DNA of 49,794 nucleotides from the NCBI GenBank assembly GCA_910577395.1, contig CAJTLG010000012.1:1-49794 (forward strand), read 5' to 3'. Under the pieces are notes generated by a model. That model was not told the origin of the DNA, ran no database searches, and worked only from the letters and a program-made list of their open reading frames with translations. Shown here one piece after another: positions 9,424-19,700 of the stretch (the stretch's first letter is position 1; each line of letters begins with the position of its first letter). The position numbers were made by a program, and so were the translations under genes. The DNA comes from an uncultured Vampirovibrio sp. (GTDB lineage: Bacteria; Cyanobacteriota; Vampirovibrionia; Gastranaerophilales; Gastranaerophilaceae).

Positions 9424-9521
9424 AAAAACAAAATTCACATGTAAAATTATATAACAAAAAAATTTGTAGTATAATAAATAGGCCTCAAATAAACTGTTTA
9501 GAGGAATATAGTAGTATTAAA

Positions 9522-10547
9522 ATGATAACTGATGCAATTTTAAAAATTATAGAAGGCGACAACCTTGATTTCAATGAAACTCAAACAGTAATCAATCAGA
9601 TTACTGAAGGCAAGGCCACCGATGCGCAAATAGCAAGTTTCTTAACCGCACTAAGAATAAAGGGTGAAACAGTGCAGGAAATTACAGCTGCAGCAGAAGT
9701 GATGCAAGATAAATGCATACATATTGATACAAAATGTTCCGAAGTTGTTGATATTGTGGGCACTGGCGGGGATTGTACTGGAACATTCAATATAACAACA
9801 GCGGCAGCATTTATAGCAGCAGGTGCAGGCTGTAAAATTGCAAAGCACGGAAATCGTTCCGTATCCAGTAAATCGGGTGCTGCCGATGTTTTAGAAGCCT
9901 TTGGTGTTGATATAAATTTAAAATCTGACCAAAGTCTTGAGATATTTAAGAAAACAGGAATTTGTTTCCTTTTTGCACCTGATTATCACCCTTGCATGAA
10001 ATATGTTGCAAATGTAAGACATGAAATAGGATTTAGAACCTTGTTTAATATACTTGGCCCGCTGATAAATCCCGCATGTACATCAACACAAATGATTGGC
10101 GTTTATGATGAAAAACTGGTAAGACCGGTAGCAGAGGTGCTTAGAAATCTTGGTATAACGAACGGTATGACATACCATGGGGCTGACGGATTAGATGAAG
10201 CATCAATTACAACCAAAACTGCAATTGCGGAAATTAAAAATTCTGAAATTATTTCATACACAATTCATCCTGCCGATTTTGGATTAAAAACAGCGCCGCT
10301 AAAAGATATTCAGGGCGGAAACCCAAAAGAAAATTCCGAAATTATTAAAAATATTTTCATTAAAAAAGATGCCGGTGCAAAACGGGATATAGCAATACTT
10401 AATGCAGCATTAATTATATATGTTGCAAAAAAAGCAAACACAATAAAAGAAGGTATAGAGCTTGCAAAAGCATCTATCGATAACGGCTTAGCACTCAGCA
10501 CACTTGAAAATTTTATATCATATTCAAAAAGTTTTTCTAAACCTTAA
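9522..10547 (+). CDS. trpD: Anthranilate phosphoribosyltransferase
   Basis: A 341-residue enzyme of tryptophan synthesis that transfers the phosphoribosyl group from PRPP to anthranilate. PRPP-binding motif GTGGD lies at residues 80-84, and the anthranilate/Mg region KHGNRSVSSKSGAAD at about 108-122. Length fits the family. No other trp gene is in the window. The chosen ATG has AGAGGA about 17 nt away, a long spacing, so the exact start is uncertain. A weak promoter with TATAAT (9470-9475) lies upstream, between tRNA-Thr and the gene. Its stop codon overlaps that of the convergent hydG by 4 nt. Confidence 0.95.
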   Translation: MITDAILKIIEGDNLDFNETQTVINQITEGKATDAQIASFLTALRIKGETVQEITAAAEVMQDKCIHIDTKCSEVVDIVGTGGDCTGTFNITTAAAFIAAGAGCKIAKHGNRSVSSKSGAADVLEAFGVDINLKSDQSLEIFKKTGICFLFAPDYHPCMKYVANVRHEIGFRTLFNILGPLINPACTSTQMIGVYDEKLVRPVAEVLRNLGITNGMTYHGADGLDEASITTKTAIAEIKNSEIISYTIHPADFGLKTAPLKDIQGGNPKENSEIIKNIFIKKDAGAKRDIAILNAALIIYVAKKANTIKEGIELAKASIDNGLALSTLENFISYSKSFSKP

Positions 10548-11962
10548 AATTTAAAATCTCTTTCGCCATTATGAATTTTATTTAAATTCTCTACAACCTT
10601 TGTACGTATCGTTTCATCTGTTATTTTATCAATCTCAAATGGCAAAAGCTTTTCGCCCGCAGCCTTTGTAGCATCCGAAGCATAATCCTCAAGATACTCT
10701 TTTAATGTCATAACGGCATTTGGCTGACAGTAATTATGAATTTGCTGACTTTTGCAAATCTCCATAAATCTGTCACCGGTACGCCCTTGACGATAGCAGG
10801 AGGTGCAAAAACTTGGCAGATATCCTAATTCTATAAGCCACTTTATAACATCATCCAATGGACGTCTGTCAGAAACATCAAACTGTGCAGAATTATCATC
10901 TTCCGGTGCAGGATTGAAATACCCGCCCACACTTGTTTTGGAACCGCCGCTGATTTGTGAAACACCAAGCTCGAGCAGTCTTTTTCTGCATTCAGCAGAT
11001 TCTCTTGTAGAAATTATCATACCTGTATAAGGAACAGCAATTCTTATACAGGCTACAATTTTTGCAAATATATCATCATCTATACCGTTGTCAAATGCGC
11101 TTGGGTCAATATCATCTGCTTTCTTAATTCTTGGAACACTAATGGCATGCGGGCCTACACCATATGCTGCCTCAAGGTGCTCAGCATGCATTAATAATGC
11201 TGAAAACTCATACCTGTATAGCTCAAGCCCAAACAGCACACCAAGGCTCACATCATCAATACCCGCCTGCATCGCCCTGTCCATTGCCTCTGTATGATAT
11301 TTATAATTGTGTTTAGGGCCTGTCGGATGCAATCTTTCATAAGTTTCTTTGTTGTAAGTTTCCTGAAAGAGTATATATGTGCCAATCCCCGCATCATGAA
11401 GTTTTTTGTAATTTTCAATAGTAGTAGCAGCAATATTAACATTCACGCGCCTTATGGAACCGTTTTTATGCTTAACTGAATATATAGTCTTTATAGAATC
11501 CAGAATATATTCTATAGGGTTATTCACCGGGTCTTCACCGGCCTCTATAGCAATACGCTTATGTCCCATATCCTGGAGAGCTTCTGTTTCACGGCGTATT
11601 TGCTCCTGTGTTAGTTTTATACGCGGTATATGTTTATTAACAAAATGATAAGGGCAATAAACACAACCGTTTACACAGTAATTTGAAAGATAGAGCGGAG
11701 CAAAAAGTACAATTCTGTTTCCGTAATAATCTTGTTTAATCTCCCGGGCAAGCTGATAAATCTCCTGAACTTTTTCAGGAATAGTGCAATCAAGCAAAAC
11801 GGCTGCCTCTCTGTGAGTTAAGCCTTTCTTGAGTCTTGCCTTTTTAAGGATTTTATCAACAACTTCAACATTATCTTTATTTTCTTCAGCAAACTGCAAA
11901 GAGGCTAAAACCTCATTATGACAAATAAACTCTTCAGCCTCACTTGATTTGGGATTATACAT
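10544..11962 (-). CDS. hydG: [FeFe]-hydrogenase maturase HydG (radical SAM tyrosine lyase)
   Basis: A 472-residue radical SAM enzyme. HydG cleaves tyrosine to p-cresol, CO and cyanide and makes the Fe(CO)2CN precursor of the H-cluster. The SAM cluster motif CVNGCVYC uses C96, C100 and C103. The C-terminal second cluster motif SFCTSCYRQGRTGDRFMEIC (about residues 395-414), absent from ThiH, identifies HydG rather than thiazole synthase. Length is typical. HydE, HydF and the hydrogenase are not in the window. GGAGG lies 9 nt before the ATG. Presence implies an [FeFe] hydrogenase and hydrogen-producing fermentation. Confidence 0.95.
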   Translation of the reverse strand: MYNPKSSEAEEFICHNEVLASLQFAEENKDNVEVVDKILKKARLKKGLTHREAAVLLDCTIPEKVQEIYQLAREIKQDYYGNRIVLFAPLYLSNYCVNGCVYCPYHFVNKHIPRIKLTQEQIRRETEALQDMGHKRIAIEAGEDPVNNPIEYILDSIKTIYSVKHKNGSIRRVNVNIAATTIENYKKLHDAGIGTYILFQETYNKETYERLHPTGPKHNYKYHTEAMDRAMQAGIDDVSLGVLFGLELYRYEFSALLMHAEHLEAAYGVGPHAISVPRIKKADDIDPSAFDNGIDDDIFAKIVACIRIAVPYTGMIISTRESAECRKRLLELGVSQISGGSKTSVGGYFNPAPEDDNSAQFDVSDRRPLDDVIKWLIELGYLPSFCTSCYRQGRTGDRFMEICKSQQIHNYCQPNAVMTLKEYLEDYASDATKAAGEKLLPFEIDKITDETIRTKVVENLNKIHNGERDFKF

Positions 11963-12019
11963 AGCTTTAACTTCCTCCGGTACTATGATACCCCTTTAAT
12001 AAAAAAGCGCAAGCTAATG

Positions 12020-12772
12020 TTAAAAAAGACCGCGTTTTATAGGCAATCTTCCCTCGCCTATAAATTCAAAGCCTTCGGGCAAATCTGTTGCATGGGTTCT
12101 GTCAATTTCTATTTTGCCGTCCTCCCGTTCAATAATTTTAGGAAAATACGGCTTTAAAATATATTGCTCTCTTGATACTATTTTTCCGGGATTAAAAAAT
12201 CCGCCTTTTTTCTCTTTGCCCAATACCGTAATATAATGCTCGTCTCTGGAGCCGTAAAGGTGGTCTACCACACCATCAATAATAGAAATCGGCAACTTTT
12301 TATCAACAAACTCACCTAGTTCTACAAGTTTTTTATATTCACCAAGAATTTCATTTCTGCCGGGCTTGATACCAAATTTTTTATACAGTCCTTTTAATAT
12401 CTTATCCTCACGTTTTCTTTGTTTCTCTGTATCTTTATATAAGACTGCCGGCCTAAAAACTACGTCAAGACGACACGGGTCGCCAAATTTAATATATTTG
12501 TTTTTGTCATAATCATATGTAAATTCAAGCACCGGGGTCTGTTGCAATGCAAGATAACCGTCAAAATGGCGCTCACCAAAAAATTCTTTTTTATTGTCGG
12601 GGTCTTCCGGGTTTTTAAGTGTTAAAATCGCATTATCAGCGTTCATTCCCCTAATCCACCCAAAATTTATATTTTGTGATGCAGACTGTTTTTGTGAAGA
12701 AACATTGGAAATATTTTTTTTGCAATAAGTATTTGACCTTAAATTATACGGGGATATAGAATTAATTCTCAT
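12020..12772 (-). CDS. Unknown protein with Ser/Asn-rich leader and NFG motif
   Basis: About 250 residues with no family that I recognise. The first 35 residues are rich in Ser, Asn and Lys and end in NINFGW, resembling the leaders of the left-edge gene and the glycogen-synthase-like protein. The rest is charged and soluble-looking, with no clear membrane segment. I chose ATG 12772 (MRINSISPYN). An in-frame TTG at 12838 would add a hydrophobic stretch but lacks a ribosome binding site and reads through AT-rich spacer. It is a single gene between hydG and the divergent AsmA-like gene. Confidence 0.7.
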   Translation of the reverse strand: MRINSISPYNLRSNTYCKKNISNVSSQKQSASQNINFGWIRGMNADNAILTLKNPEDPDNKKEFFGERHFDGYLALQQTPVLEFTYDYDKNKYIKFGDPCRLDVVFRPAVLYKDTEKQRKREDKILKGLYKKFGIKPGRNEILGEYKKLVELGEFVDKKLPISIIDGVVDHLYGSRDEHYITVLGKEKKGGFFNPGKIVSREQYILKPYFPKIIEREDGKIEIDRTHATDLPEGFEFIGEGRLPIKRGLF

Positions 12773-12974
12773 TTTTGTTTTAAACCTAATAACTACATGC
12801 GGGAGCACTATTATAAAACTTAAAAAAAATAATCTCAAGCGAAGGTATATATCAATTTAACATTTCATTACAAAAAACGGATAAAATAACAACTTCTATA
12901 CTTTATACATGATTTAGACAAACAGAATTTTATGTATTATAAAAAAGAATATTCAAAAAAGATATGGTAAAAGT

Positions 12975-15035
12975 ATGAAAATCACAAAAATAATTTCAAT
13001 AATATTATTAACGCTTACATTGCTATTCTTAAGCGGCTGGTATATTTGCAAAAAAATAATTCTGCCAAAATTTCTAAGCTCAAACACAACCAAAAGCAAA
13101 ATAGAAAGACTGGTCTACAAAAAAACCAAATTACGCCTTTCTATAGATAATATAAACTACCAAAACGGGCACCTTAAAATATTGGGCAAATTACATTCCG
13201 AAAATAAAATTGCCATATTCAAAGAAATCACATCAGAAATTTATGCTGATTTATATATCCATAATTCAAAATTTGCAGGAAAATTAATAGCAAAAAACCT
13301 TAATGCTAAAATGACACCGGCCCTTATAGAAAATACACCGGTACACTTTGATGAAACGATTTTTTATTATAACGGACAAAATATTACCACGAAAGGCTGC
13401 GGCACCCTTGGTGAAGAAAGGGCATGCCACATATTAAAAATAAACAACGCATTTAAACAGAATCAGGAAATATTCGGCAGGGTCAAATCAAATATCACTC
13501 CTCATTCGGTTAAATATGTAAAAAATTTCAATGTAATAAATGATGTAGGAATTAAAATTAACTATAGTGTGCAAAACAAAATTATTGATGTTAAATATCT
13601 GCTTGATATACAAAAAGATGCCGATATTTTCTATAAAAAAGCGTACCTTGGCTCAAGAAACAATGCAAGAAAATTGTATATACATACAAATAAAGACGGC
13701 GATATTTTTGATATACAGAAATATGCATATTCTATCCTTGAAGAGAAAAAATACAAAACAATACTAACCGGGGAAGGAAAATTTGTAAAAATAAACGAGC
13801 ATTTTCGCCCAAAACACCTTAGTGCCAAAACAAACAGCTATGTACCTTCATCGATAACAAATTATTTTAACAATTGTATATCAGGTGGCGAATTTGCAGG
13901 AGACCTGCATTATGATTTTGAAGATAAAAAACTTATCGGAAACTTCACCATAAAAGATTTTACACATAAAGATTTTTACGTCAAAAATGCAGAAATTATT
14001 GCTGATAAAAGTTTTATAGATATTAATGCAACAGGAAAATACTTAAAAGAAACTTTTGATTGCAAAATCCACGGAAAAAACAACTTTGGAAAATCAGGAA
14101 AAAGTGTCTATATTTATGATATGGATTTAATGCTTAATAAATACATATTTAAAAAACACAAATATACAAATAAACGGCGTTTCATACCTGATATAGATTT
14201 AACAATTGAAAACTGGAATATACTTGTTAAAAGCATTGTAAAAAACAGAATTGTGCTCAGAAATGTAAAATTACAAGGCGCACTTGTTGATAACATTTTT
14301 AAATTTAAAACTTCAAAAACGGCTTTCGCAAAGGGTACATTATCAGCAAACGGTAAGTATAATTTTAACAATAAAATATCCGAGGTTGATTTTTATGCTG
14401 ATAATATCGATTCAAATCAGGCGGCCGATTTAATATTTAACCTGCCGGAGCAGGTTAAAGGCACAGCAAATGCAAGGCTAAGAATAAAGGCCTATGGCAA
14501 GCTTGAAAATTTCCAGGCAAGAGCAGCATTTAATATACGAGAAGGGCATTTGCCAAAACTTGGCGACAAAGAATTTTTATTCAAAAAAGGTAAAAAAAGA
14601 TTTAAAATTTCAAATATTTTGAGAATAAAAAAGAAAGATAAGAAAGATGAACAAATTTATAGTGCAAATATTAAAGGTAGTTTTTATATGGATAACTATT
14701 TGCTAAAAAATATAATTTTAACTTCTCAACAAAAGTACTTATCTTTCTTGCTTGAAGGAAATTTTGACCTGAAAAATGATATAGCAGACTTAAAAATGTT
14801 TGGCAAATATAATGCAGATGCGCAAAAGGGAATAAAAGTGCTTTTTGTTCCTATAAAATTTATAGTCAAATTTTTATTTAAACCAGAAAATACCTATAAA
14901 AATTACGCTCAAAAACTTGATAAAGTGCCGTCAATTGAGGCAAATAAGGAAGAAACCAAATATTTCAGGGTAAAATTCAGCGGAAATCTAAAAGAAAACA
15001 AAACAAAAATTGAAACTAAAAGTATAATCAACTAA
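12975..15035 (+). CDS. AsmA-like envelope protein
   Basis: A 686-residue protein with one N-terminal membrane anchor (about residues 8-26) followed by a long, beta-rich, Lys/Asn-rich region with repeated patterns such as LSANGKYNFNNKISEVDFYA and KGTANARLRIKAYGKLENFQ. That architecture (single N-terminal helix, large periplasmic beta-rich domain, LxxxGxF repeats) matches the AsmA/TamB/DUF3971 superfamily, thought to carry lipids between membranes or aid outer membrane assembly. Assignment is by overall pattern rather than a catalytic motif. No clear Shine-Dalgarno. Monocistronic. Confidence 0.6.
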   Translation: MKITKIISIILLTLTLLFLSGWYICKKIILPKFLSSNTTKSKIERLVYKKTKLRLSIDNINYQNGHLKILGKLHSENKIAIFKEITSEIYADLYIHNSKFAGKLIAKNLNAKMTPALIENTPVHFDETIFYYNGQNITTKGCGTLGEERACHILKINNAFKQNQEIFGRVKSNITPHSVKYVKNFNVINDVGIKINYSVQNKIIDVKYLLDIQKDADIFYKKAYLGSRNNARKLYIHTNKDGDIFDIQKYAYSILEEKKYKTILTGEGKFVKINEHFRPKHLSAKTNSYVPSSITNYFNNCISGGEFAGDLHYDFEDKKLIGNFTIKDFTHKDFYVKNAEIIADKSFIDINATGKYLKETFDCKIHGKNNFGKSGKSVYIYDMDLMLNKYIFKKHKYTNKRRFIPDIDLTIENWNILVKSIVKNRIVLRNVKLQGALVDNIFKFKTSKTAFAKGTLSANGKYNFNNKISEVDFYADNIDSNQAADLIFNLPEQVKGTANARLRIKAYGKLENFQARAAFNIREGHLPKLGDKEFLFKKGKKRFKISNILRIKKKDKKDEQIYSANIKGSFYMDNYLLKNIILTSQQKYLSFLLEGNFDLKNDIADLKMFGKYNADAQKGIKVLFVPIKFIVKFLFKPENTYKNYAQKLDKVPSIEANKEETKYFRVKFSGNLKENKTKIETKSIIN

Positions 15036-15094
15036 CTTGGTTAAATCTGTCAAATGAAGATTAAATAGGCTTTAAGATTGTGATTAATATAAAA

Positions 15095-16201
15095 TTAATC
15101 AAATAATTTTTTGCATTTTTCTTGAATATCTAATGCAATATCTTTTGAAAATTTTTCATTTAGTCCTATATTTTTTGCAACAGCCAAAATATCATCCAAG
15201 GCCGGATTTTTCCCTTCACCATTTATTGTTGTCGCGTGTTCACCGTTAAAAGAAGAACTATAAGTTAAATCGTAAGCAGGAGACAAATGCCATTCTTTCC
15301 TATTGTCGTCATAAAGATAAGAAAAATTCTTTGAATGATCATCACGATTGTAAGCAAATACGTTGAAGCACATTAACCTATACAATTGTTCAACATCTTC
15401 ATAATTCCTTGTAATTTCAAGCGTAAGTTTCATCAACAAATTATAATCAAGATTAGGAAGCCTGTGGCTTGTTTCCAATAATCCACTAACTGATACCATA
15501 TGCACTTTTTTGTCATTTTTTCGATCAAATCTTTTTATCCCAAAATAACCAGAACAAATTTCCGACGGAAACAGTTTGGTTTCTGTTATTTTAATTCCAC
15601 AATCTTTGGCGCATTGTGAATATTGATACTCTTTTTCACCAATATTTTTAGGATCTACTGATGACGGAAATTTAATTATCCAATCTTCATTATCAATAGA
15701 TGTCAAAATCTTTGGTCTTGCCCCGCCAGATGAACCGCCAAGTTGAAAAAGCTCATCTAAATTATCTGAATTCTGAGATTCTAAAATTTTTGAACATTCC
15801 TGTGCAAGAATATCAAAGTCCGAAATATTATTTTCTGTTTCAAATTTATGTTCGGGTTTGTATGTTAAAGCTCCCATGCCGGATTCCTGAACAACTGCAA
15901 GCCGGTTGAGATTGTCAATTTCAACGGGATTTATTTTGTTTTTCAAAAATAACCTGTCGACAAGTAATCTTCCCCAACCATCAGGCAAACTGTCATTAAA
16001 AACTCCAAATAACCCGTCAAAAGGTTCATATTTGGGGATAAAAACTTTCTTGATAAGTGGTAAACTAAAAGGCGATATGCTAAATCCGTTATTTAACCAA
16101 TCCAAATCGTATTCAAATGCAACAACCCTTTCGGGCGTTTTAGCAAGGGTGCCAACTAAAATATCATTATAAAATACTTTTAAATATTTATAGTTTTCCA
16201 T
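15095..16201 (-). CDS. hipA: HipA-family serine/threonine kinase toxin
   Basis: A 368-residue toxin of a type II toxin-antitoxin pair. The HipA N-terminal domain shows FDGLFGVFNDSLPDGWGRLL (about residues 59-78). The kinase domain has the Gly-rich loop LGGSSGGARPK (about 153-163), the catalytic NRDDHSKNFS and SPAYDLTYS, the Mg-binding DFG-equivalent. HipA kinases phosphorylate targets such as aminoacyl-tRNA synthetases and arrest growth. It overlaps hipB by 14 nt, so the two are co-translated. Short for HipA (about 400-440), but all core motifs are present. Confidence 0.92.
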   Translation of the reverse strand: MENYKYLKVFYNDILVGTLAKTPERVVAFEYDLDWLNNGFSISPFSLPLIKKVFIPKYEPFDGLFGVFNDSLPDGWGRLLVDRLFLKNKINPVEIDNLNRLAVVQESGMGALTYKPEHKFETENNISDFDILAQECSKILESQNSDNLDELFQLGGSSGGARPKILTSIDNEDWIIKFPSSVDPKNIGEKEYQYSQCAKDCGIKITETKLFPSEICSGYFGIKRFDRKNDKKVHMVSVSGLLETSHRLPNLDYNLLMKLTLEITRNYEDVEQLYRLMCFNVFAYNRDDHSKNFSYLYDDNRKEWHLSPAYDLTYSSSFNGEHATTINGEGKNPALDDILAVAKNIGLNEKFSKDIALDIQEKCKKLFD

Positions 16202-16472
16202 TTATAACCTCATCTATAGAATTGTAGGTTTTTTGCGTAAACAAGTTTTCAAAATCTTTCTCTAGGTTTAGAACAATTAGAATTTTGATTAACGAATTTA
16301 GTGAAATTTCATATTTTGACTCAAATCTTTTAATGGAGCCAAGACTAACACCGGATTTTGCAGCAAGCTGGACCTGCGAAATTTTAAGCATTTTTCTCTG
16401 CTGCTTAATCTTTTCAACAAATTCTTTTGCAATATCATTTGGGGTTTTTGAGTTAAAAAGAAATTTATTCAT
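16188..16472 (-). CDS. hipB: HipB-like Xre antitoxin
   Basis: 94 residues with a Xre/Cro-type helix-turn-helix at about residues 24-75 (SQVQLAAKSGVSLGSIKRFE). It should bind and silence HipA and repress its own promoter. Two matching GATAATATATT(A/G)TAC sites lie at and above the start. There is no Shine-Dalgarno, and the promoter ends 7 nt before the ATG, so a leaderless transcript is likely. Confidence 0.88.
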   Translation of the reverse strand: MNKFLFNSKTPNDIAKEFVEKIKQQRKMLKISQVQLAAKSGVSLGSIKRFESKYEISLNSLIKILIVLNLEKDFENLFTQKTYNSIDEVINGKL

Positions 16473-16473
16473 G

Positions 16474-16529
16474 GATAATATATTATACGATTTTTATTAA
16501 AAAGTCAATATATAGATAATATATTGTAC
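16474..16529 (-). promoter_or_regulatory. hipBA promoter and twin operator
   Basis: On the minus strand TTGACT (16508-16503), 17 nt, TAATAT (16485-16480), directly upstream of the ATG at 16472. Two copies of GATAATATATTRTAC with palindromic core AATATATT (16474-16488 and 16515-16529, 41 bp apart, about four helical turns) flank the -35 and overlap the -10. This is what an autorepressing HipB dimer pair would bind. Confidence 0.6.
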
Positions 16530-16570
16530 AAAATGCAATATAGCTTTTAAGGTACAAAAACACAACATTA

Positions 16571-16654
16571 GAATGGTGTGTATCATTCTGCCTCAGAAAT
16601 TACACATTTCCGGAATGGTGTGTATCATTCTGCCTCAGAAATTACACATTTCCT
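16571..16654. repeat. Two tandem 42-bp repeats
   Basis: The unit beginning GAATGGTGTGTATCATTC is repeated exactly except for its last base, with a third partial start (GAATGATATG) at 16655. Each unit holds two small inverted repeats (GAATG/CATTC and GAAAT/ATTTC). It lies between hipB and the 3' end of the Avs-like gene. Function unknown. Confidence 0.9.
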
Positions 16655-16700
16655 GAATGATATGTTGTATTTTTTGAGATTGAGATAGAAACTTTTGGTT

Positions 16701-19700
16701 TTATTTGTAACGTGGAAATGATTCGAATTCTGAGAATCTAAGATTGCCTTGAATGCCATTGTCCCAATAATAAAGTCCTGATATATCTACTTTTCCTTGC
16801 TTTATATATTTTTCACCACCAATAGTCCAAAAAATAGTGTAATTATTCTTATTCAAAAATTGTATAAATTTATCCCTGTTAACCAACAGCGAATTAATAC
16901 CTTTGTTGGATATATAGGGATTAATGGTAATAATTTCTCTGTTATTATCTAAGTACGACCCATCAATGCCACTATATTTTAAGTCCATTTCTTTTATTAA
17001 AACTGGGGATGGTATTAAAAAATCCTGTATATTATTATAGCTACAATCCATGCCACTATCATTGAAATATATAGCAGCTAACTTTTTTATATTAAAATTT
17101 GGTTTATACGAGCGAAATTCATTTCCATCCACCCAATCAAAATGTTTCGAGTCAATGTATTTAAATATTGAATATTCACATTGATAAATATCGCTATACT
17201 GCGTTTCTTCTGGCATCCATCTACCATAAAAAGTTTTATTATTAAAAAATTTCTCTACTTTTTGAATATCGGCTTTATTTACAATATAACTTTTTAGAAA
17301 CCAATAAAATTCAATGAAATCATTACTTGCGCAATCTTTATCAAACTTGGAGACAAACATGTAAAAACTACTTAAGTTAAATAACTGTCTGTTTCCTATT
17401 TGTTGTTTGATTAACTTTGTAGGATCTGGAACATTTTTACTTTGACACCATTCTTTTAATTGTTCATCTGTAAAATTTAGCGATACAAATTCATTATATA
17501 AATTTTTAAAATTTGTATTTTTTTCATAAAATTCTTTAGAAGTTAACGTTGGATCTATATCTCTAGATATCTGTATAGCATCAGTATATTTATAATTTGA
17601 ACCAAAAACTGATTCGCAATTAACATATTTATCAAGCGCATAGCTTAAAAATTCATATAGTGCTATCCATTGATATTTTTTTCCAAGTCTTTCAATTACA
17701 TTTCTTTGTCTTCCATTGTAAGTATTGTTGTCTTCGAAGTCTTGAGGCAATTTTTTATAATCGCACAAAGAAGCCACTCTTTTTAATATCCATCGTTTAG
17801 CCCTCTCAGAAAGCATATTTTCATTTTTCTTGAATGCATATTTATTATACAAATTATCATTAGACGCAACCATATCCATTTTGTAAGATATTACATAGTT
17901 GCCAAAATCGCCTATTGTACTCATTATAGAGCGATACACTTGCCGTAAAAGAGGATGGCATTCAGAAGTTCCATATTCGCCTTGAATATTATATATCTTT
18001 TTTATTGTTTTTAGAGTAGGAATATATGGAAATTTGCTTTTATATGGTGGTCTGATTTTATTGGCATCAATTTGCGAATTATTACACAATAAAAGTCCAA
18101 ATTCTATTATATTTTTGGCATAATCTCTTAAATAAAAGTGAACAGGGGGTTCTTCATATTTAAAATTTAATTCATATACTACATTAGTAATTTCTTTTAT
18201 AATTTCATATTTTGTACTATCATTTTGATTCAATAAACAAGCGCCATAAACAGCACAATATAATCTTTCTTTTACATACAAATCATTGACATTTTGAAAT
18301 TCTCTTAAAATATTTGGTACAATTTCCAAATTGTATTTTAACAAATTTACCAATGATTTTGTCGACTTATCTCTTAATTCTCTATTTGAAGATGATAAAA
18401 ACCAACTAAGTATATATGCATAATCAATAGAATGTTTGTTATTTTTTAAACAATCATCACATCTCCAACAAAAATTAATAATATTGTTTATAATGTTAGA
18501 ATTTTCATAAGAAAAAATGTGACTTATATTCAATGACCAAAATAAGTCTCTATTAATAAGGCTCATGCTAAATAAGTATTTATGCATATTTTTTGCAGTA
18601 TATTTACAATTAGGCTTTAAAGCAATATTTAACAATGTTTCTATTAAAGTTGTTTCATCTTCACAATATTTCAATAATAATTCCAGTGTTCTATTGCTTA
18701 CTGAGTTTCCATTTCGATAAATAATGCTTTTTATAAAATATTCAGTGTATGGATTGAAATTATCACCAAATTCATTTTCCTCATCTTCAAATATATCTAA
18801 TATTTCATATTTTCCTTGTGTTTTTTCTGCAATTAGAATAGCTAGTATTTCTATAAAAGTTGGTCTAATGTATTCATGTGCAAGTTTATAAAGGCTACTG
18901 CCCTTTCCAAAAGATTTTAAAGGATTTGTTTCATCAAATTCTTTGGTTATTGCTGAACTTATTAAAAGAAAATCACCGAGTTTACCAAATGAAAATCTTA
19001 TATATTCGGTAGTATCGTCATATTTATAAAATTTATGGATAATACCTTCGGATAGTATGGATTTAAATAAAGATTGAGAATAATTTTGGGTAGAATAATA
19101 TTCATCAAGGATACTTTTTACTTCTTTAAGGGCGATATAATTTAATCCTTGTTCATGCATTTTGTCTGCAATATCCAAACAAATTTTCTGTATAATATTT
19201 TCACCAATATCCAAATCTAATTTATTTGATATTTTATGATTTATTGAATCTAAATAATTCATAAAAATGTCCACGTAGCCTGATATACAAGATTTTTTAT
19301 CAGGTAAATTATAATTAGAAATACTGTTACAGTATAGAGTTAAGAATAAGGGATTATGAAATTCGGGATAAAGGGCAGCAATCGTTGGTACATTGATTTC
19401 ATATTTATTAAATATTTTTAATAAATTTTCAATCGGTACATCTGTAAAGCCCGGAGCTGTACAAAACAGATTTTTATTTTGTATAAGTTTTTCAGGCAGC
19501 ACAATATTTTCATATTCAGTTCGATAACTTATCGCAACTGCCAGATTTTCATATTTTTCTATTTCTTTAATGAAATGATTAATTTTTTTCTGCCAATTTT
19601 TACATTGCAAATTTTCATCTAAGCCATCAATAAATATGACGCCTCGTTGCCCGCTTAAAAAAGCAAGAGTATTTAATGATGAAAAAAAATCACTGTCGCT

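Noticed and set aside
12773..12838. Signal peptide for the 250-aa protein from an upstream TTG
   Set aside because: The hydrophobic stretch comes from AT-rich spacer, without a Shine-Dalgarno, and the ATG at 12772 gives a leader like other proteins in the window.
16571..16654. CRISPR-like array
   Set aside because: The two units are directly adjacent with no spacers and there are no cas genes. No CRISPR array was seen anywhere in the window.
16655..16690. Possible left end of the Mu-like transposon (TTTTTTGAGATTGAGATAG)
   Set aside because: It shares only a short TCTCAATCTCA-like string with array A and has no TTGCAC/GTGCAA sites or TGTTGAGATTT terminus; AT-rich chance match is likely.
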